A stretch of DNA of 55,506 nucleotides from Limisphaerales bacterium (lineage in GTDB: Bacteria > Verrucomicrobiota > Verrucomicrobiia > Limisphaerales > UBA11358), in NCBI GenBank assembly GCA_003161635.1, contig PMOA01000066.1:8164-63669 (forward strand), in the 5' to 3' direction. The position numbers and the translations under genes are program-made. The stretch's first letter is position 1; the number at the start of each line of letters is the position of its first letter. This document shows positions 13,001-20,841 of this stretch, in pieces. The notes beneath the pieces are model-generated. The model was not told where the DNA came from. It saw only the letters and a list, made by a program, of their open reading frames with translations, and searched no databases.

Positions 13001-16000
13001 CAGTTGGAAATGGCGACCGGGTTAAGATTCATCAATGTCGGATCCGTGGTCACATAAAGATCAATGTCCGCCCCCGGCCGCGTGGCGTTGCCCGCCGAAT
13101 CGGCAAACACCCCCATGCGCGGAATCGAAAGCGTGTTGGGAATGAAGGTGATGAACGCGGCGTTGGTGAAGCCGGTGGTGTTCGTCACCACGTAGAAATG
13201 CCACTGGTTGGTCATGCCCAGCGTGATGACACTGTTCGCTCCACCCCACACCAGATTGGTTCCCAGTGGTATTGTGTTCGTGCCAAGCAACGGCGTGCTC
13301 GCGCCGACCAATTGATTCAGCAACGGCGCGTTGGTCGTGGTCACAAACGTGACGTCCTGATCGGTCGTGGGATTGGAAATGATCGGATTATCCGTCACCG
13401 TGAATGCGTTCGTCACTTCGCCGTTGCCGCAGGAAATGACCAGCGCGTAGTCCTGCACCACGTTGGGCGCGTAGACTCCGGCGGCGTTGTTGGTTTGGGC
13501 GGTGACGGCATTGACGTTCACGCCGCGCCCGATGACGGTGATGGAATAATTCGCGCCCAGCAGTGGCGAAATAAACACGTTTTCAACGTTGTTGATGGAA
13601 TCCAAATTCTGCGCATTCGTGCCTTCCGGAGTGTTGTAGATGCTCCCCGATGCAATGTCGTTGCCGTAAAAGATGATTGGATTGGCCGGGTCATCGAAAT
13701 TGGTCACGATGAGGTCGAGATTGTTGACGAGCTTGATAGCGGCGGCCGGGTCCCCGGGCGGGTCCGTCCACGCCAGCGTGATGCGCAACGGCAATGCCGC
13801 CGCCGCACCGGCGACGGTGACGTGATACGTATGGCTGTCGCCCGTGGCCAGCGCGCTGGCCGGACTCTGGTCGAGAACAAGCATCGCCTCGCCGGTTGCG
13901 TTGTTCACGTTCGTCGTAATTCCCGGTGGCAGCGAGTTGGGCAGGTTGATCAAGCCCCAGCCTTCGTAGTTGATCGCATTTTGCGGGTGAAAGTTGTAAA
14001 ACCCGGTCGCCCGCGCGCCATTGATCAACATGGCTTTGAGCAGCGCCGGGCTGGGCGTGGCGTACAGCGTGTTGGTGAAGTAATCCTGCATCAACGCCAG
14101 AACGCCCGACACGTCCGCCGCCGACATGCTCGTGCCGGTCTCGTAGCGGTAATACGGCCCCGGCCCGGTGCTGGCCAGGTTGATCCCGCCGAGGGACTGG
14201 TCCAAATTGCTATACACCAGAAAATAATTTCCGGGGTTGTTCGTCGTGATGGTATCGAGAACGATATCGAAATTGATGGGTTCGCTGGTGATGTTGCTGA
14301 TGGCAAAATTGAAACCGTAAAAAGCTTCACTGCTGAGTATGTCAGGGATGGTCAGGCCACCGTCCGGCGGTATCGAAACTTGGTTGTTCGTGGTGACGTA
14401 AGGGTAGGTTGGGGAACCCAACAATCCGAAATAAATCGGCAGATCGGGGAAAGGAACCGGCGAAGTCGCGTTGGGGAACAACTGGATGGTGACTTGAACG
14501 GTATTGGCCGGCACCAGCGGGAATTCGCCCGCCCCCAGCGAATCCGCCTGAACGATCACGGAGAAATTCTGCACGTTGAAATTTGTCGGACTTTGATAGA
14601 AATAGTCTGTGATGTCCCATTGGCTGGAACGGGTGGAAACGATGAACGTTCCCGGTGCGACCACGTCCGGCTTGTAACGTCCGTAGGTGCCTTCCGTCCC
14701 AATGCCCACGTTGCCCCGGCTGGAAAAACCGGCGATGCGATAACTCGTACTCGTCTCTGGTTGCCATGGCGCGCTGATGTTGGTCGTGCCATCCGCCGCA
14801 ATCGTCATCACTTGATTGGTAATATCGCGAAATTCCTGAATGGCCCCCACCGTAATCACGTTCTTGGCTGTCGCCGGCGATTCAATGCTGTCCGGAGTGC
14901 CGCTGCCGGGATCGGTTGTGTCATCACCGTTGCCGGCGTTGCCCGCCGAAAACACGAACAGCACGGGCTGCGAACCGGTCACCTCCGGCAAAGCATCGCG
15001 CACCGCCGCGTCGTAACTGGCCGCCGCCAAGTCGTAGGCGGTATCGCCGCCATTGTTCCAACTGTTGTTGGAAATCAGCGCGTTCGTTCGCGCCGCTGCT
15101 TCCTGAAGTTCCTGGTCTGATGCGTTCCAGTCCATGGACAGCAAATTCGCCAACGGCGCCATGCCGCGAAACTGGCCAGCCACTGCAAAACCATTGGTTG
15201 CCAATATCGAACCGGGCGCATTGCTCACGGTTGTGGATTCCGTGCCGTCACCCGCAATGATGCCCGCCACGTGCGTCCCGTGACCGTTGGTGTCCACCAG
15301 ACTGAGCGCGGAGTCGCCGAACACACGGATCGGAGGACCCCCGCCTGTTCCAAAATCCGGATGGTTGGCGTCAATGCCCGAATCGTTCACTTCCACCAGT
15401 ACGTTCTTGCCGGTCAAGCCTAGATAATTCGATGAAACTTGTGTGTCCGCCGCCACGCCCACCGTTGCGCGGCTCAAATCATTCGCGTGAACGCGTTGGC
15501 GGAGCGGTTCGACAATTTGCACGCCCGGCAGCGTGGCCAGCGCAACCCAGTCCGCCGGCGGCTGCACGCGCACCACTGGACCGAACGGCGAGTTGTCCCG
15601 CGCAACAATCTGACCGCCGAGTTTTTCAATCTGCGCGACCGTCGCCGCCGCGCCGTCGTTGAACAAACCGAGCGTCAAATAAGTTCCCGCAGGCAGCGGC
15701 GCCTGTTTCACCGCCAGCGCAAGCAAGGAAGGCCCCGCCGCCCGGTTGGTTTTCATTGGCACGGAAGAAGACGACTTTTGTTTAACCGTCACGGGCATTG
15801 ACGAGGATATTTTGTAATATGGCTCATAGGGAATCACCGCCTGCGTGAGCGGATTTCCCGCCAATCCATTGGCCACGCCCGCCGGGGCGCGCACGAGGTA
15901 GGCGTCGTTCGGGATGTAGGAAACGATTTCCGCGCCCGCCGACGCCAGCATCGCACGGAAAGCGTTGTCAATCGGCCCGCGCGCCTGGACGATGTAAGCT

Positions 16001-16371
16001 CCCGGATCGCCCGGCGATTGCAGATTTTTGGGAATCGAAAAGTTCAGCTTCGCGCCGGTGTCAATCAGCGCGTTCTCCAGCAGTATCGCATGACGGTCGC
16101 TCACCAACTGGCCGATGGTCTTGGTCGTGTTGCTGAGGCGGTAGGCGAATTGGTTTGTTTTAGCCGAAGTTGCGCCGTTGGTGGAAACGGTGGCCAAAAT
16201 GTTCGGCGCGGTGGAAGCGGGACGGACCGTCGTGACCGTCGGCACGGCAACTTTTGGGAGCGCGGACGGCCTCGTCCGCGTGTTCGCTGGCTGGTGCCAG
16301 AAGAACCACGCGCCCGCCAGGCACAGCAGGCACAACGACAAAATCAACCAACGCGTACGCATAAACTTCAA
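4027..16371 (-). CDS. Giant secreted multidomain subtilase (S8), 4114 aa, with LamG-like, RCC1-like, putative-Ig and pre-peptidase-like repeats
   Basis: N-terminal signal/TM; S8 motifs VNDSGIDANH, NGHGTHVAGI, GTSMSAADVSG; LamG-like blocks (LVSWWPGENNANDIMG..., IVSLWRGENNGNDSIS...); RCC1-like VVAWGDDSDGQTDVPPGLNNVVAVAAGGFHSLVLK repeats; repeated NVPTNADFATN...YYLGVQNTNSFAVTYAIEVDFHLL blocks. Confidence 0.9.
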   Translation of the reverse strand: MKFMRTRWLILSLCLLCLAGAWFFWHQPANTRTRPSALPKVAVPTVTTVRPASTAPNILATVSTNGATSAKTNQFAYRLSNTTKTIGQLVSDRHAILLENALIDTGAKLNFSIPKNLQSPGDPGAYIVQARGPIDNAFRAMLASAGAEIVSYIPNDAYLVRAPAGVANGLAGNPLTQAVIPYEPYYKISSSMPVTVKQKSSSSVPMKTNRAAGPSLLALAVKQAPLPAGTYLTLGLFNDGAAATVAQIEKLGGQIVARDNSPFGPVVRVQPPADWVALATLPGVQIVEPLRQRVHANDLSRATVGVAADTQVSSNYLGLTGKNVLVEVNDSGIDANHPDFGTGGGPPIRVFGDSALSLVDTNGHGTHVAGIIAGDGTESTTVSNAPGSILATNGFAVAGQFRGMAPLANLLSMDWNASDQELQEAAARTNALISNNSWNNGGDTAYDLAAASYDAAVRDALPEVTGSQPVLFVFSAGNAGNGDDTTDPGSGTPDSIESPATAKNVITVGAIQEFRDITNQVMTIAADGTTNISAPWQPETSTSYRIAGFSSRGNVGIGTEGTYGRYKPDVVAPGTFIVSTRSSQWDITDYFYQSPTNFNVQNFSVIVQADSLGAGEFPLVPANTVQVTIQLFPNATSPVPFPDLPIYFGLLGSPTYPYVTTNNQVSIPPDGGLTIPDILSSEAFYGFNFAISNITSEPINFDIVLDTITTNNPGNYFLVYSNLDQSLGGINLASTGPGPYYRYETGTSMSAADVSGVLALMQDYFTNTLYATPSPALLKAMLINGARATGFYNFHPQNAINYEGWGLINLPNSLPPGITTNVNNATGEAMLVLDQSPASALATGDSHTYHVTVAGAAAALPLRITLAWTDPPGDPAAAIKLVNNLDLIVTNFDDPANPIIFYGNDIASGSIYNTPEGTNAQNLDSINNVENVFISPLLGANYSITVIGRGVNVNAVTAQTNNAAGVYAPNVVQDYALVISCGNGEVTNAFTVTDNPIISNPTTDQDVTFVTTTNAPLLNQLVGASTPLLGTNTIPLGTNLVWGGANSVITLGMTNQWHFYVVTNTTGFTNAAFITFIPNTLSIPRMGVFADSAGNATRPGADIDLYVTTDPTLMNLNPVAISNCVNGAQVGASSGNIFNGASLGRGGTEFVVDTNSSPSIPGEVYYVGVYSEDQEASEYGFIPIFSQHPFSQLNPNGSQSVFGVPLPVDIPDGSPAHPGSGYVFGLALYPMQVQQVVVTDLIAHQNFGDLIGTLTHGGNNGLSGSIVLNNHDSLYNSSGIYTQIYDDSGQGDIIGSQPSDGPGSLNTFTGQQGNGVWLLTEVDDSLTQTGSVTSFQMLIEPHQDPTKGVYGTAGPFGWGPRDYIDVPSGVSSMTVSATNLTPSPSPYESLYVKYGSIPTLTDTNEYGPAGLTNGTPPGNSITISSPAPGRYWYGVYNDSAIAQSNYVIVNFTIGKVPGQVIFSSSGPAPILDDAVMTNSIYVSAAQNLSSVDVGLRVDHPRVSDLVFHLISPDGTRCLLVENRGGTTTNGMGATLAITNIIPVSSHGSASPVTNLVTTASINGTLTVYYDFQSLADEMVVFDQGGNLIFDSGFISFSGVFNIAYTNSSVLTIVMNPNGNPQPGTIWDYTVNSSQAYYTYLVLTEDTNKTTTPIKYAVPPFHGTPTLTPVTNVVVTTIMVPVTNAVVVTNTWVVTNTAYTTNMVPAAAEWHSGFESTNTISFSPTAGQYFPEGWHVDSGSVDLAINGTWFGNKADEGNWMMDLDGVDAGTISTNIPTVPGQNYVLSLAYSRNADSVGLTIPSANVLINNNPVGTLVANFNDTWASLNWHSTSYVFTATSSSTLLTFHSLDAGKPWPDVAYGVLLDAINLSSGLNDGFEKTVAGDYVQGVNPVFGGWSVTANQVTVISNATLAYSGTNLLALADGVISRLLPTVPGQTYTLSYAYREAPPLQGLVSWWPGENNANDIMGLNNGILQGGLGFAPGEVGQAFNFDGIAGTVSVPASPSLNVGTGQGFTLECWTAPTSVTNQEPLMEWRGNGGSIHNGAHFWISGVFGGVGGPGCIYANIVDSVGGLHIFASPTGIVQAGILQHVALTYDKASGVGKIYYNGSLVASSNLGSFTPKTDTALLLGRRMDFGNFYYQGVIDESAIFNRALSSNEIQAIYNAGHAGKCGLATPPSVCAEAAQAVLNGISTNIVVGTTNWQTTNITFTATQTNTPLQITGIEPGMLLDSFVLTNFVVMTNFTYVTNTTYWTNYGANGFEGAAAGDYTQSGSFFDGWAENTNQVTVITDTNLAYQGSNLLALADGQISRILPTVPGQTYTLSYAYRGPGIVSLWRGENNGNDSISNNPGTPSSMTYASGVVGTAFVFDGVSSQVRVPASASLDVGINNSGYTIDAWVNPVGATINNLQSLLEWNVGSGSGAAPIAAQFGFSGNYDGDLYANIMDTTLTAHSLSSAVGTMTGNIFQHVAVTFDKATGLAVLYKNGVVVQSLDLGTGFTPWTSVDFFLGVRPAGNFANHFNGMMDEPGIYNRPLSASEIKAIFNHGIMGKYDLAAPSIAQGLAEAQVTVGGTNLLFFGNNTNWQTTNITFTAALSNTVLQITGIEPGMLLDNFALSQLVFVTNNVVTTNVISGSGDVYYLPEQSLDTYKGLNALGQWQLEIWDNRVGAGLTNTLVSWQLRFNFATNFNSIGVLTNGLAVTNVIPPGGMAYYLVIVPPNADFATNRLLFATGPLNVWFNQTTLPAGTNPPDYLLIPNSTGGSSILSLISAPTNFAAGGTYYLGVQNTGTSNITYGIEVDFHLLFPPVLPSIGTQIIDELTLMTVTNTASSANPPLTYSVSGPPGVAISTNGIITWTPTEAQGPGFYFIQTTVTDSSVPPLHSTNSFNVIVIEVNTPPFFLGTPADQTINAFYTLIVTNAAGDSDIPTNPLTYTLLNPPAGMTIDTNGAITWTPTLAQALTTNLIATVVTDFNAWAPVNQILSATNYFTVFVTGALSPFAFTQPATSVTGTSAQLNGMATPNGPPTTAWFEWGTSATYGNQTPPVSVGGSFNVVYVANQINGLVMNQPYHFRLVVSNVLGVVYGFDQIFDETGVVAWGADYLGQTDVPSGLSNVVAVAAAHDHSLALKNDGTVLAWGDGFHGQTNVPAGLNSVVTIAGGRWSSLALKSNGRVVAWGYNIAGLTNVPAGLSNVVAIAGGGFHSLALKYDGTVVAWGDDSDGQTDVPPGLNNVVAVAAGGFHSLVLKNDGSVLAWGDNSTNQTSIPPGLSNVVAISSGYFHNLALASSFNVNLTNTPPFWLTTNLPPQTLDELTTLLVTNTANDSDLPPQTLTYTVTMLVDTNAMITNGWPLNYATTNPPPVVNSNGVITWTPSEAQGPGVYIITAVVTDNGAPPLSATNSFTVTVNEVNTPPFWPANVPSQTNYIINALSTLTVMNTATDTDIPANPLTYQLISFPAGATIDTDGVITWTPTLAQAGTTNIFTTVVTDTNPPAVNATSLSATNSFTVTVTTLINLTGGQPQTNSVGAGGIIYYVVNVPTNADFATNILLFATNGPVNVWFDTNFPPTTNLLLLPDGTYPSGTNGSVVLSASTTPPLVPGSTYYLGVQNTNSFAVTYAIEVDFHLLTSTNAPAGPIVISSITATNIGGKFGFLLAWYAPTNDEFLVQWTGNLAPPAWNTFSNIVTYTGPPTPTNGLFSFFDDGSQTGGFGPMRFYRLILLQSLTNGAPQTSSVPAGGIDYFLVNVPTNADFATNLLLSATGPVNLLFNPTTPRTGTNAGDYTLLAGATNGISVLSTTSAPTNIVPGGTYWLGVQNTNSFAVSFSIEVDFHLLTSTNVPPPTNTIFITSITATNIGGTNGFLLQWQGPTNFQYEIQWTTNLAPPVWNTVLNPVINVVVTATNGHFSFFDDGTLTGGFGPMKFYRVLGGLNLGPITGSGPATNTVPAGAMSQAVVTVPANAISASNILISATGPLNVWFNQTNPPTGNTNAGDFLMLSATSAGAFVLTSNSVPPLVPGTNYYLGFQNLGATNVTFVFQVIFGYPSVSISSVSVLTNGNFQLQWSAPTNYQFQVAWTTNLMPPMVWNYIPPGPPYITSITTNFTFVDTNAPTAMKFYRLVEYP
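16261..16280. repeat. Hairpin module inside the subtilase 5' coding region
   Basis: gggag+cgcggacggcctcgtccgcg+tgttc; resembles the module at 3954 (ggagcgcggacagctttgtccgcgcgttc); encodes NTRTRPSALP just after the signal/TM segment. Confidence 0.65.
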
Positions 16372-16420
16372 ATGGTCAAATAATTATCTCACACAATTTT
16401 CGCCAAAGCGAGGATGGATT

Positions 16421-16549
16421 GGGGAGCGCGCCCGCCCCGGGCGCTGTTCGGCGCGCCCCCGCGCCGAACTCTGAAACACACAGGCAAAGCAGCCAAGGAT
16501 GCCATCAGCGAGGGCGCCGATGGCTACAGCCGGGGCGGTTGTGCTCCCC
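16421..16549. repeat. Element with GGGGAGC/GCTCCCC termini, intergenic copy
   Basis: ggggagcgcgcccgccccgggcgc...cggggcggttgtgctcccc; same ends and order as 21707..21855. Confidence 0.8.
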
Positions 16550-16604
16550 ATCTTCCATGTTTCATCCTTCATCCTTCATCCTTCATCCTTCACTTTTCAG
16601 TCCG
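16549..16604. repeat. Period-7 array at the 3' end of the cassette A-like gene
   Basis: catcttc catgttt catcctt catcctt catcctt catcctt cactttt cagtccg (8 x 7); overlaps the stop codon at 16597-16599. Confidence 0.85.
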
Positions 16605-19600
16605 GCGGCAAAATGTTAAAGTTCTCGATGACGGCGTTGTTGTTCGTCACCACGGGTTGGCTGACCCAATTGGCGGTGTTGAGGTCAAACACAACATTGT
16701 TGGTCAGCGTGCTGCCAAATCGCACGACAGCGCGGGTGGCGATTTCCGACATGACTTGATAATTCGTAACCATGCCGAAGAACGCGCCGCCGCCGGTGTA
16801 AACCGAATTCGGCGCGGGCTTGAGCGCCTGGCCGTAACAATAAATCACATAGCGCGGTGAACCACTCACGCGCAACAGCGACATCGTCTGTTGCGGCAGC
16901 CATTCATACATCTCGTCGTTGATGCCTTTTTGTTGTTGCACAGAGTCGTTCCAATTCAGGAACGGCGATCGCTCCGTGAGTTGCGGCACGGCGAGAATGT
17001 AGCCAACGTGCTCAAAGGCTCCTCTGACTCCATCCGGATTCAAAAAATTCGTGCGCGTGTTGTAAATGCCTTGCACGATTTGCCCCAACGGCGAGTTGGT
17101 GCTCGCGCCCGCCGGGCCGGCGGGATTGATGATCGTATAGGTGTTGGTAAGCGTGGTTGGCACAACGATTCCGCTGAACAACGCCGACCACGCGGCGAGA
17201 CTGGCTGCCGGGTCGGGATTGTCGGTGGCCACGTTCACCGAAAGCTGGCCGCGCGTGGCGTTGTCATTGAACGCCGTGGTGAAAAGGTCGAACAACAACC
17301 AATCCTTCTTCGGCGCGGTGTTGGTGGCGTCAAACGGATTCACGTTGCCCGTCCATCTATTAATCCAGAGGTCGGGGCCGTTGTTGCCATAAACGTTGAA
17401 ATAGTTCGGGTAAGACAAAACATCCGATGCCTTGAGATAGACCGTCTGCCACGGCGTGCCGCGATGGACGCGACCCAACCAGCCAACACCGGGGAATTTG
17501 TTCGTGGGAAAATTCCAATCATCCGAACAAGTAACCAGCGGGTCCTTGACCGCCAGCATATTCGTGCCCACGCCCGTCGAAGGATTGCCGCCCCACGGCA
17601 TGTAACGCTGATTCAACTGGCCGAGATTGCCGGGCCAATTAAGCGTTTCTTGGAACCCGCTTTTGGTCGCGAAATTATCGGCATATGTGTAATTATTATA
17701 CCATGTGAATGGAAACCCTGTGAAAGTGCTGGCAGCGGGGTTAACCAAATCGCTGGCCATGTAATGCACCAGCGGGTCGTTCGCCTGCCAGACGATGTCT
17801 TGGACGACAGTCGCCGTGGGCGTGTAAGCCATCTGCATGGCATTGGTCATTTTGGCCGCGGCGATTTGACCCGGGTGGGACACATAGCCGGGATAAGTCA
17901 GCGTAAAAGCACCACTGCCCACCGTGAAGACAAGAAAGGCATTCATCTGGTCATAAGCCATCTGTTGGTCCTTGCCCCATAATGAGGAACTCCAAATCGG
18001 ACTTCCTTTTCCTTGGGAGACGTTAAACTGCCAGGCAAACCCGTTGGGCACACCTTTAATCAGGTTCATGTCCCATAGATCATTATATCCAGTATTGTTT
18101 CCTGAACCTACCGTGTCATACCCCGTCTGAATTTCCGCAGTCAAATCGCGGATGCTGTTCGGCCCGCTCAACTGCACATAATCAATCAATCTCCCGGTGT
18201 TGTGGTCCACCATGATGACCTGCAGGTTGTTGGTCATCACCAGACCCCAATGCGGTTGCGGATATTGACCAAAGCCGGTGGGACCCGTTTCGTACCACAA
18301 ATTCAGATTGGTGGTCAGGAAGGGGTTGCCGCCGTTGAACCGATACATGGAAACCGCCACGGCGGCGAAGTTTGTCGGCATGGTGCCGAAATTTGTCTGG
18401 AATGATTGGGGGTTGGGACTGAGAGAATTGTAAGTTCCCGGCCAGTAGTTGGGGGGTGTAAACTGTAGGAACCCTCTGGCAGTCAAATTGGTGGGATAGC
18501 TGAAATTGTTCTCGTCGTTGGTCAGCGTCATCGTCAGATAATCGTTCACGTAAATGTCAGTTGGCCGGGTGTAATTGGAACGGTAGGAGTTCCAGCACTC
18601 CACGCCAAACTGGTTGGTAAGGCTCAGATTGAACATCTCGTAATAACCCCAAAACGAACTCGTCGGGTCCGGCGCCGGTGACGGCACATTGGTGCTCTGG
18701 CGGGTGACCATCAGCTTGCGCGTGAGCTGAAAAGCACTCTCCATGTAAAACTCGTTGTAGTTCGGAAACCCTTTCTTTGCGCCGATGATCATCGGCACAC
18801 CGAACACGTTAATGGCCAAAAGGCCGTTAAGGCCGTTGTGAATTCCTGGTGTGAGACTTGCCAAAACAACCGGATTTGCCAAGTTATACGGCTCCGACAA
18901 AGGCACGTCGCCTTCGGTAATATTTGTTACTTCACTAAACCCGCAGATATAGACATTGGTCGTTGTAAGAGTAACTGCCTTGTTGAAAATCGGCCGGAAC
19001 ACGCTGGGCAGCGGTGTTGGCGGCAGCAAAGTGTCGTAATAGCGATTCGCCGTGGCGTCATACATGTTCGCCGCGAGCTGGAGCAGGCGGTTCACGGCGG
19101 GCGAATAAACGAACCGGTTATTCACCAGCACCGGAACGTTCCCGATGCCAAAGGCCGGATAATTGGTCCATAGGGACGGATTAAAAAACATCGGACTGAA
19201 ATCGGTCACGCTGTAAAACGTGGTGGCGAAGTTGGTGGGATTGCTGTTGCGCCACTGGGTGGTGTAGGCGCGCAGCAGCCGGTCGGCGGCGTTGGTGAAA
19301 AATTCAATCGCCGTCCACGGATAAAAATTCGTCTCCAAGCCGGGCACAACGACGCCGTTGGTCACATTCCGGTAATTGAGGTTCATCTTGCCCGAATCCG
19401 GCGCGGAATCGGTGCCGAGTTGCGAGAGCAGCCGGTAAAACGTGTAGCGGTCGTAGGTGGAGACGTTCGTGCTGGCCTGCTTCAAATGATCGGAAAAACC
19501 AAGTGTGGGCGATATCACTCCGGTTTGCGTCTTCGTCGGATCGAACAATTCCTGATGGGTGAAGAAATGATTCGTGTTGTCCGCGCCAGCCCATGGCAAA

Positions 19601-20841
19601 GTAACATCTTGGAAGTAATCGTTAGTGCCCGACAGGGTTATCATCAGCGGCCCGTCGCTGTAACCGTCAATGTTGTTTCGAAACGCCGCCTGGCCGGGCG
19701 CGCCGTAGAGCGCACTCACATTGACCAGGCTAATGTAATTGTTCGCATAACGCCAAGCCAGCAACGCGCGGGCGTCCTCAAAGGCTCTTCCCTGATTGGG
19801 TGATGCAGGCTGATAGTAACCGTAATATGTGTTGTTAGGCGGCAAAGTTGGAAGCCATACGTTCGTATTCAAATCGGCCAGAAATGCGGCCAAATTGATT
19901 TCCCACGAACCTACGCCTTGGTTGCGCAGAAAAACATCTCCCGCAATAGGAGGATTCAGCACCCGATTGGCTATGGGATCGAAGGTCTGATTGTGAATGG
20001 CGTTCAAATCGAGCGCGTTGCCGACGGGCACGGCGATGAAGGCGTAGCGCGCAATGAATTTGTTGTTCGGACCGTAAGGCGCGTCGGGCCGTTCCAAAAC
20101 CCCAATCCATTCCGGGTCGCCAACATGAAAACTGGTGCCGAGAAAAATATTATTATTGTCAAACTCCCCGACGACCCCGTTGGTATCGAACCGTCCGTTA
20201 CGGTTCAAATCCAGATAGTAGCGGAAATCGGGCGGCAGGGATGAATTCGTCGAGTTGGCAATGAAAACCGGCGGACGCGGACTGTAATACAAGTTTTCGA
20301 GGTTTTGCAGGAACTGGTTTTGATTCAGTGCACCACCAGCGGCCAAATAATCGTAGTTGACGTTGGTCGGGTTTACTATGTTGGGCTGGAATCCAAATGG
20401 GTTGATGTAATTGGTCGAGACGAGCAAGGTGAAGTTGTAGGGATTGGTGGTGGCGAGAACGTTGGCGATGACCTGGGCCTCGGCGTTGGCCAGCGCGGCA
20501 TCGGCGGCCAGCCGCGCGCTGGCGGTGTCGGTGACGGTGGTGACGGCGCTGCGTTCACGGCGGCTGAGGGCCAGAAAGGTGATGGCCATGAACGTCACCA
20601 CGGACAGCAAAATCAGCGTGATGATCAGCGCAACACCTTTCTGAGAGTGACGGGTGACACGGGACGAGGGACGAGAAGAACGGAAACATCGAACATCGAA
20701 CTCCGAACTTCCAACATCGAATATGAAATTTAAGCCATCGTGACGGCGTTCGATGTTCGGCGTTCGGGTTCCCCTGTGGAATAGGGGCGGCAATTCCACG
20801 GGGCGGACGTTGTTCGATGTTCGTTTGGTTCTCATTCTCAT
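16597..20841 (-). CDS. Verru_Chthon cassette protein A-like (large pilus/T2SS-associated protein)
   Basis: KGVALIITLILLSVVTFMAITFLALSRRERSAVTTVTDTASARLAADAALANAEAQVIANVL (GspK/PilX-like N-terminus), 1414 aa; in a four-gene overlapping pseudopilin set. Confidence 0.72.
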   Translation of the reverse strand: MRMRTKRTSNNVRPVELPPLFHRGTRTPNIERRHDGLNFIFDVGSSEFDVRCFRSSRPSSRVTRHSQKGVALIITLILLSVVTFMAITFLALSRRERSAVTTVTDTASARLAADAALANAEAQVIANVLATTNPYNFTLLVSTNYINPFGFQPNIVNPTNVNYDYLAAGGALNQNQFLQNLENLYYSPRPPVFIANSTNSSLPPDFRYYLDLNRNGRFDTNGVVGEFDNNNIFLGTSFHVGDPEWIGVLERPDAPYGPNNKFIARYAFIAVPVGNALDLNAIHNQTFDPIANRVLNPPIAGDVFLRNQGVGSWEINLAAFLADLNTNVWLPTLPPNNTYYGYYQPASPNQGRAFEDARALLAWRYANNYISLVNVSALYGAPGQAAFRNNIDGYSDGPLMITLSGTNDYFQDVTLPWAGADNTNHFFTHQELFDPTKTQTGVISPTLGFSDHLKQASTNVSTYDRYTFYRLLSQLGTDSAPDSGKMNLNYRNVTNGVVVPGLETNFYPWTAIEFFTNAADRLLRAYTTQWRNSNPTNFATTFYSVTDFSPMFFNPSLWTNYPAFGIGNVPVLVNNRFVYSPAVNRLLQLAANMYDATANRYYDTLLPPTPLPSVFRPIFNKAVTLTTTNVYICGFSEVTNITEGDVPLSEPYNLANPVVLASLTPGIHNGLNGLLAINVFGVPMIIGAKKGFPNYNEFYMESAFQLTRKLMVTRQSTNVPSPAPDPTSSFWGYYEMFNLSLTNQFGVECWNSYRSNYTRPTDIYVNDYLTMTLTNDENNFSYPTNLTARGFLQFTPPNYWPGTYNSLSPNPQSFQTNFGTMPTNFAAVAVSMYRFNGGNPFLTTNLNLWYETGPTGFGQYPQPHWGLVMTNNLQVIMVDHNTGRLIDYVQLSGPNSIRDLTAEIQTGYDTVGSGNNTGYNDLWDMNLIKGVPNGFAWQFNVSQGKGSPIWSSSLWGKDQQMAYDQMNAFLVFTVGSGAFTLTYPGYVSHPGQIAAAKMTNAMQMAYTPTATVVQDIVWQANDPLVHYMASDLVNPAASTFTGFPFTWYNNYTYADNFATKSGFQETLNWPGNLGQLNQRYMPWGGNPSTGVGTNMLAVKDPLVTCSDDWNFPTNKFPGVGWLGRVHRGTPWQTVYLKASDVLSYPNYFNVYGNNGPDLWINRWTGNVNPFDATNTAPKKDWLLFDLFTTAFNDNATRGQLSVNVATDNPDPAASLAAWSALFSGIVVPTTLTNTYTIINPAGPAGASTNSPLGQIVQGIYNTRTNFLNPDGVRGAFEHVGYILAVPQLTERSPFLNWNDSVQQQKGINDEMYEWLPQQTMSLLRVSGSPRYVIYCYGQALKPAPNSVYTGGGAFFGMVTNYQVMSEIATRAVVRFGSTLTNNVVFDLNTANWVSQPVVTNNNAVIENFNILPPD
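20645..20728. repeat. Period-7 array in the leader of the cassette A-like gene (12 x 7 nt)
   Basis: gagtgac gggtgac acgggac gagggac gagaaga acggaaa catcgaa catcgaa ctccgaa cttccaa catcgaa tatgaaa; a second array (ggcgttc gatgttc ggcgttc gggttcc, 20745-20772) faces it in inverted orientation. Confidence 0.85.

Noticed and set aside
16549-16604. CRISPR-like array
   Set aside because: 7-nt units without spacers; no cas genes anywhere in the window.
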